A DNA stretch of 19,550 bases from Phycisphaerales bacterium UBA7812 (GTDB taxonomy: Bacteria; Planctomycetota; Phycisphaerae; Phycisphaerales; UBA1924). Positions 15,692 to 19,550 of this stretch are shown piece by piece. Both the position numbers and the translations under genes were made by a program. The notes beneath the pieces were generated by a model. That model ran no database searches, had not been told where the DNA came from, and saw only the letters and a program-made list of their open reading frames with translations. The stretch covers positions 1 to 19,550 of the forward strand of contig DLBY01000015.1 of assembly GCA_002480345.1 (NCBI GenBank), in the 5' to 3' direction. The stretch's first letter is position 1, and each line of letters opens with the position of its first letter.

Positions 15692-16630
15692 ATGCCGACT
15701 GCTATGACCGATTCACCGACCGTCAACCGCGTGTCCGCCGACGCGCGGGCGGCCGCCTTCACGACGCGGTCGATCAAGACGACCGCCAAGGACGCGGGGC
15801 TCCGCCTCGCCCTCTCGATGGTCGACCTGACCACGCTGGAGGGCAAGGACAGCCCCGAGAAGGTGCGGTCGCTGTGCGCCAAGGCCCGCCGACCCATGCC
15901 CGACGACGAGCGGGTGCTGGGCGAGCGGCTGCCGAGCGTCGCGGCGGTGTGCGTGTATCCGTCGATGGTGCCGGCAGCGGCCGAGGCGCTCGATGGCAGC
16001 GGCATCAAGGTCGCGTCGGTCGCGACGGGGTTCCCGAGCGGGCAGTACCCGCTCGATGTGCGATTGCGTGATACCGAGAAGGCGATCGCCGACGGGGCGG
16101 ATGAGATCGACATGGTCATCAACCGTGGGGCGTTCCTCTCGGGTCGTTACGGCGTGGTGGCCGAGGAGATCGCCGAGGTGACGGCTGTGTGCGCACAAGG
16201 CGGGCCGGGCGGGCGCGGCGTGCATCTCAAAGTCATCCTCGAGACGGGCGAGCTCGAGACCTACGACAATGTGCGCCGGGCGAGCGATCTCGCGATCGCG
16301 AATATCCGGGACGGCGACTTTATCAAAACGAGCACCGGCAAGGTGAGCCCGGCCGCGACGATGGGCGTGACGCTCGTGATGCTCGAAGCGATCCGCGATG
16401 CGTGGCTGAAGGACGGCAAGAAGATCGGGATGAAGCCCGCCGGCGGCATCCGGACCGCGAAGCAGAGCCTGCATTACCTCGCGATGGTGAAGGAAACGCT
16501 GGGCGACGCGTGGCTGAGCCCCGACTGGTTCCGCTTCGGCGCGAGCAGCCTTGCGGACGATGTGCTGCGGCAGATCGTGCGGCGGAAGACGGGGCGGTAC
16601 ACGGCTGGGTATGACTTCGGGGTGGCGTGA
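15692..16630 (+). CDS. deoC: Deoxyribose-phosphate aldolase
   Basis: This class I aldolase cleaves 2-deoxyribose 5-phosphate to glyceraldehyde 3-phosphate and acetaldehyde in deoxynucleoside catabolism. The predicted protein has 312 residues, longer than the 259-residue E. coli enzyme and close to the 318 of animal DERA, with which it shares DLTTLEG (45-51), AAVCVYPSMV (84-93) and GATGRYA-like C-terminal residues (TGRYTAGYD). The Schiff-base lysine is K212 in DFIKTSTGK (209-217); K248 in MKPAGGIR (247-254) and D140 in DEIDMVIN (137-144) complete the active site. The start ATG 15692 is supported by the adjacent -10-like box; ATG 15704 is an alternative. Downstream aldehyde dehydrogenase genes on the same strand suggest removal of the acetaldehyde product. 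Confidence 0.96.
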   Translation: MPTAMTDSPTVNRVSADARAAAFTTRSIKTTAKDAGLRLALSMVDLTTLEGKDSPEKVRSLCAKARRPMPDDERVLGERLPSVAAVCVYPSMVPAAAEALDGSGIKVASVATGFPSGQYPLDVRLRDTEKAIADGADEIDMVINRGAFLSGRYGVVAEEIAEVTAVCAQGGPGGRGVHLKVILETGELETYDNVRRASDLAIANIRDGDFIKTSTGKVSPAATMGVTLVMLEAIRDAWLKDGKKIGMKPAGGIRTAKQSLHYLAMVKETLGDAWLSPDWFRFGASSLADDVLRQIVRRKTGRYTAGYDFGVA

Positions 16631-16646
16631 TGGATCGAGTTCTGAC

Positions 16647-16711
16647 GAGCCGCGACCGACAGGGAGCGGTCTGGCACAGGATGGGAAACCGCTCCCTCAC
16701 GGTCGCGGCTC
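16647..16711. repeat. Imperfect palindrome (REP/REPIN-like) between deoC and the ALDH gene
   Basis: Two 24-nt arms (16647-16670 and 16688-16711) are reverse complements with two mismatches and a 17-nt loop. The right arm ends GCGGCTC followed by TTTCGG. The GAGCCGCGACCG...GGGAGCGG arm resembles a dispersed planctomycete repeat that I recall but could not search for. It lies in the 109-nt gap after deoC and could attenuate or process the transcript. Confidence 0.78.
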
Positions 16712-16739
16712 TTTCGGAAGTGATATCGGGAGTTCATCG

Positions 16740-18263
16740 ATGACGACATTTCAGGAGCAGAATGCAACCGATATCGCGGGTTCGCAGACCTCCGCCGCCG
16801 GCCCGGGACGATCACCCGCGCTCGAGTTCGCGAGCGCGTGGGATTACGCCCCTGCGCCCGAATCGACCAAGGTCGAGATCGCGGACACCTACGGCCACTT
16901 CATTGGCGGAAAATTCGTCGACGCGGCCAAGGGCGGCACGCTCGACACGCTCAACCCCGCGAACGAAACGAAACTCTCCACCTTCGCCCGCGGCACGGCC
17001 GAGGACATCGACGCCGCCGTCAAGGCCGCGCGGGACGCCCAGCCGAAATGGGCGGCGCTGCCCGCCAAGGAGCGGGGCAAGTACCTCTACCGCATCGCCC
17101 GCCGGCTGCAGGAGCGGGCCCGCGAGTTCGCGATCCTCGAGACGATGGACAACGGCAAGCCCATCAAGGAAAGCCGGGATGTGGACATCCCGCTCGTCGC
17201 GGCTCACTTCTTCTACCACGCCGGGTGGTGCGACAAACTCAAGTACGCGTTCGGCGGCGCGGAACCGAAGCCCGTCGGTGTCTGCGGGCAGGTGATCCCG
17301 TGGAACTTCCCCCTGCTCATGGCGGCGTGGAAGCTCGCCCCCGCCCTCGCGTGCGGGAACACCTGCGTGCTCAAGCCCGCGGAGACGACGCCGCTCACGG
17401 CGTTGCGACTCGCCGAGGTCTTCGACGAGATCGGGCTCCCGCCGGGTGTCGTCAACATCATCACCGGCGACGGCGAGGCCGGGTCGGCGCTCGTCGAGCA
17501 CCCGGGCGTGGACAAGGTCGCGTTCACGGGGTCGACCGAGGTCGGCAAGAAGATCGCGAGGGCCGTCGCGGGGACAGGCAAGAAGCTGACGCTCGAACTG
17601 GGCGGCAAGAGCCCCAACATCATCTTCGACGACGCGTCGATCGACCAGGCGGTCGAGGGCATCGTCAGCGGGATCTACTTCAACCAGGGGCATGTGTGCT
17701 GCGCCGGCAGTCGGCTGTTCGTGCAGGAGGGTGTCGCTGACGAGGTCGTCGCGAAGCTCAAGATCCGGCTCGAATCACTGAGAGTCGGCGACCCGCTTGA
17801 TAAGAACACCGATGTCGGGGCGATCAACAGCAGGCCGCAGTTGGAGACGATCGCCAAGTACTTCGACATCGCGCGCGATGAGGGGCTGGGCGTCTACGAG
17901 TCCTCGTGCGAGTTGCCCAGCAGCGGCTTCTGGTGCAAGCCCAGCTTCTTCACCGGCGTGCAGGCGAGCCACACCGTCGCGCGGGAAGAGATCTTCGGGC
18001 CCGTCCTCGCGATCCAGACCTTCCGCACCCCCGAGGAGGTGATCACGCGGGCGAACAACTCGCCGTACGGCCTGGCCGCGGGCGTGTGGACCGACAAGGG
18101 CAGCAAGATCTTCGAGATCGCGGGGCAGTTGAAGGCCGGGATCGTGTGGCTGAACACCTACAACCGGTTTGATCCTGCGTCGCCGTTCGGCGGGTACAAG
18201 GAATCGGGCTTCGGGCGTGAGGGCGGGATGCAGGGGCTGCGGGGGTATGTGAGGCTTGGGTAA
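16740..18263 (+). CDS. Aldehyde dehydrogenase, catalytically complete (ALDH16-like first half)
   Basis: This NAD(P)-dependent enzyme oxidises an aldehyde to a carboxylic acid. The predicted protein has 507 residues from ATG 16740, with GGGAG at 16728-16732 as ribosome-binding site. About 50 linker-like residues precede the ALDH fold. Catalytic and cofactor residues are all visible: N189 in QVIPWNFPLLM, K212 in VLKPAE, FTGSTEVG (262-269), general base E286 in LELGGKSP, and nucleophile C320 in NQGHVCCAGSR. The C-terminal SPFGGYKESGFGREGG oligomerisation region is intact. The genomic link to deoC makes acetaldehyde a likely substrate, and the truncated ALDH gene that follows suggests a split ALDH16-type enzyme. 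Betaine-aldehyde or another substrate cannot be excluded from sequence. Confidence 0.94.
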   Translation: MTTFQEQNATDIAGSQTSAAGPGRSPALEFASAWDYAPAPESTKVEIADTYGHFIGGKFVDAAKGGTLDTLNPANETKLSTFARGTAEDIDAAVKAARDAQPKWAALPAKERGKYLYRIARRLQERAREFAILETMDNGKPIKESRDVDIPLVAAHFFYHAGWCDKLKYAFGGAEPKPVGVCGQVIPWNFPLLMAAWKLAPALACGNTCVLKPAETTPLTALRLAEVFDEIGLPPGVVNIITGDGEAGSALVEHPGVDKVAFTGSTEVGKKIARAVAGTGKKLTLELGGKSPNIIFDDASIDQAVEGIVSGIYFNQGHVCCAGSRLFVQEGVADEVVAKLKIRLESLRVGDPLDKNTDVGAINSRPQLETIAKYFDIARDEGLGVYESSCELPSSGFWCKPSFFTGVQASHTVAREEIFGPVLAIQTFRTPEEVITRANNSPYGLAAGVWTDKGSKIFEIAGQLKAGIVWLNTYNRFDPASPFGGYKESGFGREGGMQGLRGYVRLG

Positions 18264-18265
18264 CT

Positions 18266-18667
18266 ATGGAGCGAGTCAGCTCGAACAGATTAGTGCTGTC
18301 GCGCGGCATGCTTCGTTGGCTGTTGTTTGTTGGCTGGGTCTGCCTTTTGCCTGCTTTGGTGGCTCTTGTCGTGCTGCATCTGATCTGGTCGACGACCAGT
18401 CTCGCCGCGTTCCTTGTCATGATGTTTGGAGCGATGGGTGGTATGTTTCATGATAAGTTGGAGGAGCGGGGCATCTGGATGCTCGCGTCGGTCTTTGCTG
18501 TCATGTTGCTCCCTGTGTACGTGTTGCTCGCGTGGCACGCACCATGGCGTGGCGGTGTCCTCGTCGTTCTTGACGCGATCGTTGCGGTTGCTGTGCTTGG
18601 ATTGACCGTTCGTGTTCTCAGCAGTGTGATTGTTCATAGCCGGATAAGGGATCGGAGCCTCACATGA
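18266..18667 (+). CDS. Small four-helix membrane protein, unknown
   Basis: I do not recognise a family. The predicted protein has 133 residues, with a basic N-terminus and hydrophobic segments at about 15-40, 44-60, 70-89 and 97-122; the C-terminus is basic (HSRIRDRSLT). The ATG lies 2 nt after the stop codon of the upstream ALDH gene, with only a weak GAGG at 18251-18254. Its TGA overlaps the next gene's ATG in ATGA (18664-18667), so translation of the two is probably coupled. The gene is visibly richer in A+T than its neighbours and uses many T-ending codons (CTT, GTT, TTT, GGT), which may reflect acquisition or weak codon selection. No motif indicates function. It separates the two halves of the ALDH16-like pair. 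Confidence 0.72.
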   Translation: MERVSSNRLVLSRGMLRWLLFVGWVCLLPALVALVVLHLIWSTTSLAAFLVMMFGAMGGMFHDKLEERGIWMLASVFAVMLLPVYVLLAWHAPWRGGVLVVLDAIVAVAVLGLTVRVLSSVIVHSRIRDRSLT

Positions 18668-19548
18668 CCGACCGTCTCACAATCCTGAAAACCTACAAGC
18701 TCTTCATCGGCGGCAAGTTTCCCCGCACCGAGAGCGGGCGGTCGATCAAGGTCGCCGATGCGTTGGGCGCCGTCGTCGCGCACACCTGCCGGTCGAGCCG
18801 GAAGGATCTGCGGAACGCCGTCGAGGCCGCCGAGAAGGCGCAGCCGGGCTGGGCGTCGGCCAACGCCTACCTGCGCGGCCAGATCCTCTACCGCATGGCG
18901 GAGATGCTCGAGGGCAAGCGCGACGAACTCGCGACCGCGATCTCGATCACCGGAAAGGTCAGCAAAGACACGGCCGGCGCCGAGGTCGACGCGTCGGTCG
19001 ATCGGCTCGTCGCCTTCGCGGGCTGGGCGGACAAGTACCCCCAGATCCTCGGGTGCCACAACCCGGTGACCGGGCCGTACTACAACTTCAGCGTCCCCGA
19101 GCCGACGGGGGTGGTGGGGGTGATCTGCCCCGATGAGCCGAGCCTGCTGGGGCTGGTCAGCCTCGTCGCTCCGGTCATCTGCTCGGGCAACGCGGCCGTC
19201 CTGCTCGCGAGCGAGACCAACCCGATCCCGGCGTGCGTGTTGGGCGAGGTCCTCGCGACCAGCGACCTCCCCGGGGGCGTGGTCAACATCCTGACCGGCC
19301 TGCGGGACGAGCTGGTCGAGCAGTTCGCGACCCACCGGGCGATCGACGGTGTCCTCGCGGCCGGTGTCTCCGACGAGCACCGGAAGGCCCTGGAAGCCGG
19401 GGCGGCGGAGAACATGAAGCGGGTCCGGGTGCTCGACCTCGGGCCGGATCCTGCGGCCGGGTTCGCGGATGACGCCGTGATGGAGAGCCCCTGGACGATC
19501 GAGCCGTTCGTGGAGACGAAGACGATCTGGCACCCGGTGTCGTCTTAG
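18664..19548 (+). CDS. Truncated, non-catalytic ALDH-like protein (ALDH16 second-domain-like)
   Basis: The predicted protein has 294 residues, complete with TAG at 19546-19548. GGAG at 18654-18657 precedes the ATG. Residues 10-260 align by eye with the N-terminal Rossmann half of ALDHs: YKLFIGGKF (11-19), QILYRMAEML (73-82), EPTGVVGVICPDEP (146-159), CSGNAAVLLASE (173-184) and LPGGVVNILTG (202-212). Every catalytic position is altered: PWNFP is CPDEP, KPxE is LASE, the ELGGK stretch is LDLGP, and the Cys-containing catalytic domain is absent. The tail IEPFVETKTIWHPVSS (279-294) looks like an oligomerisation beta-hairpin. The frame is intact over its full length and coding bias is normal, so this is probably a functional pseudoenzyme partner and not a decayed gene. 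Confidence 0.86.
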   Translation: MTDRLTILKTYKLFIGGKFPRTESGRSIKVADALGAVVAHTCRSSRKDLRNAVEAAEKAQPGWASANAYLRGQILYRMAEMLEGKRDELATAISITGKVSKDTAGAEVDASVDRLVAFAGWADKYPQILGCHNPVTGPYYNFSVPEPTGVVGVICPDEPSLLGLVSLVAPVICSGNAAVLLASETNPIPACVLGEVLATSDLPGGVVNILTGLRDELVEQFATHRAIDGVLAAGVSDEHRKALEAGAAENMKRVRVLDLGPDPAAGFADDAVMESPWTIEPFVETKTIWHPVSS

Positions 19549-19550
19549 GC

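Noticed and set aside
18664..19548. Second ALDH gene as a decayed pseudogene
   Set aside because: The frame is uninterrupted, the ribosome-binding site and coupling are intact, and the protein ends in a well-formed terminal segment. The loss of catalytic residues fits a known non-catalytic ALDH16 domain type better than decay.
1..19550. tRNA, rRNA, CRISPR array, transposase or prophage genes
   Set aside because: No cloverleaf-like segment, rRNA stretch, regularly spaced short repeats, or integrase/transposase motif was recognised on either strand.

Overview
The window is a gene-dense, GC-rich bacterial chromosome segment with 17 protein-coding genes and no tRNA, rRNA, CRISPR array or transposase that I can see. 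The gene set suggests a planctomycete, most likely of the Phycisphaerae type: a Minf_1886-family protein, KDO activation (so a Gram-negative envelope with LPS), a CcsA-type cytochrome c maturation protein with a long soluble N-terminal region, an exported Asp-box (BNR/sortilin-like) propeller protein, and two intergenic palindromes that resemble dispersed repeats I remember from planctomycete genomes. The taxonomic call is inference; no marker gene here settles it.

Layout. Positions 1-3624 (+): the 3' part of a ccsA-like gene, then a lipoprotein with a two-lobed DTG aspartic protease fold, a DUF5658-like membrane protein and an AAG-type 3-methyladenine DNA glycosylase, tightly spaced and probably one operon. 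Positions 3784-5551 (+): a Minf_1886-family protein and an AI-2E-family transporter. Positions 5564-7752 (-): def and fmt form a translation-initiation operon, followed by a small HExxH zincin-like protein with its own promoter. Positions 7753-7905 are a divergent promoter region. Positions 7906-12185 (+): a TPR protein, kdsB and pyrG; the last two link CTP synthesis to CMP-KDO formation. Positions 12339-15509 (+): the large exported Asp-box protein. Positions 15692-19548 (+): deoC, an aldehyde dehydrogenase, a small membrane protein and a truncated non-catalytic aldehyde dehydrogenase.

The last cluster is the most interesting. DeoC cleaves deoxyribose 5-phosphate to glyceraldehyde 3-phosphate and acetaldehyde. 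The 507-residue ALDH keeps the full catalytic set and could oxidise the acetaldehyde. The 294-residue second protein has an ALDH-like Rossmann region but lacks the catalytic Asn, Lys, Glu and Cys. Together the two match the architecture of ALDH16 (an active domain plus a non-catalytic C-terminal ALDH-like domain), here split into two genes with a membrane-protein gene, richer in A+T than its neighbours, translationally coupled between them.

A second theme is regulatory. Several genes that begin transcription units (def, the AI-2E transporter, pyrG, deoC, the zincin gene) have a TAnnnT -10-like box about 5-8 nt before the ATG and no Shine-Dalgarno sequence, which places the predicted transcription start at or beside the start codon. 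Most genes inside operons have recognisable Shine-Dalgarno sequences. This points to widespread leaderless transcription.
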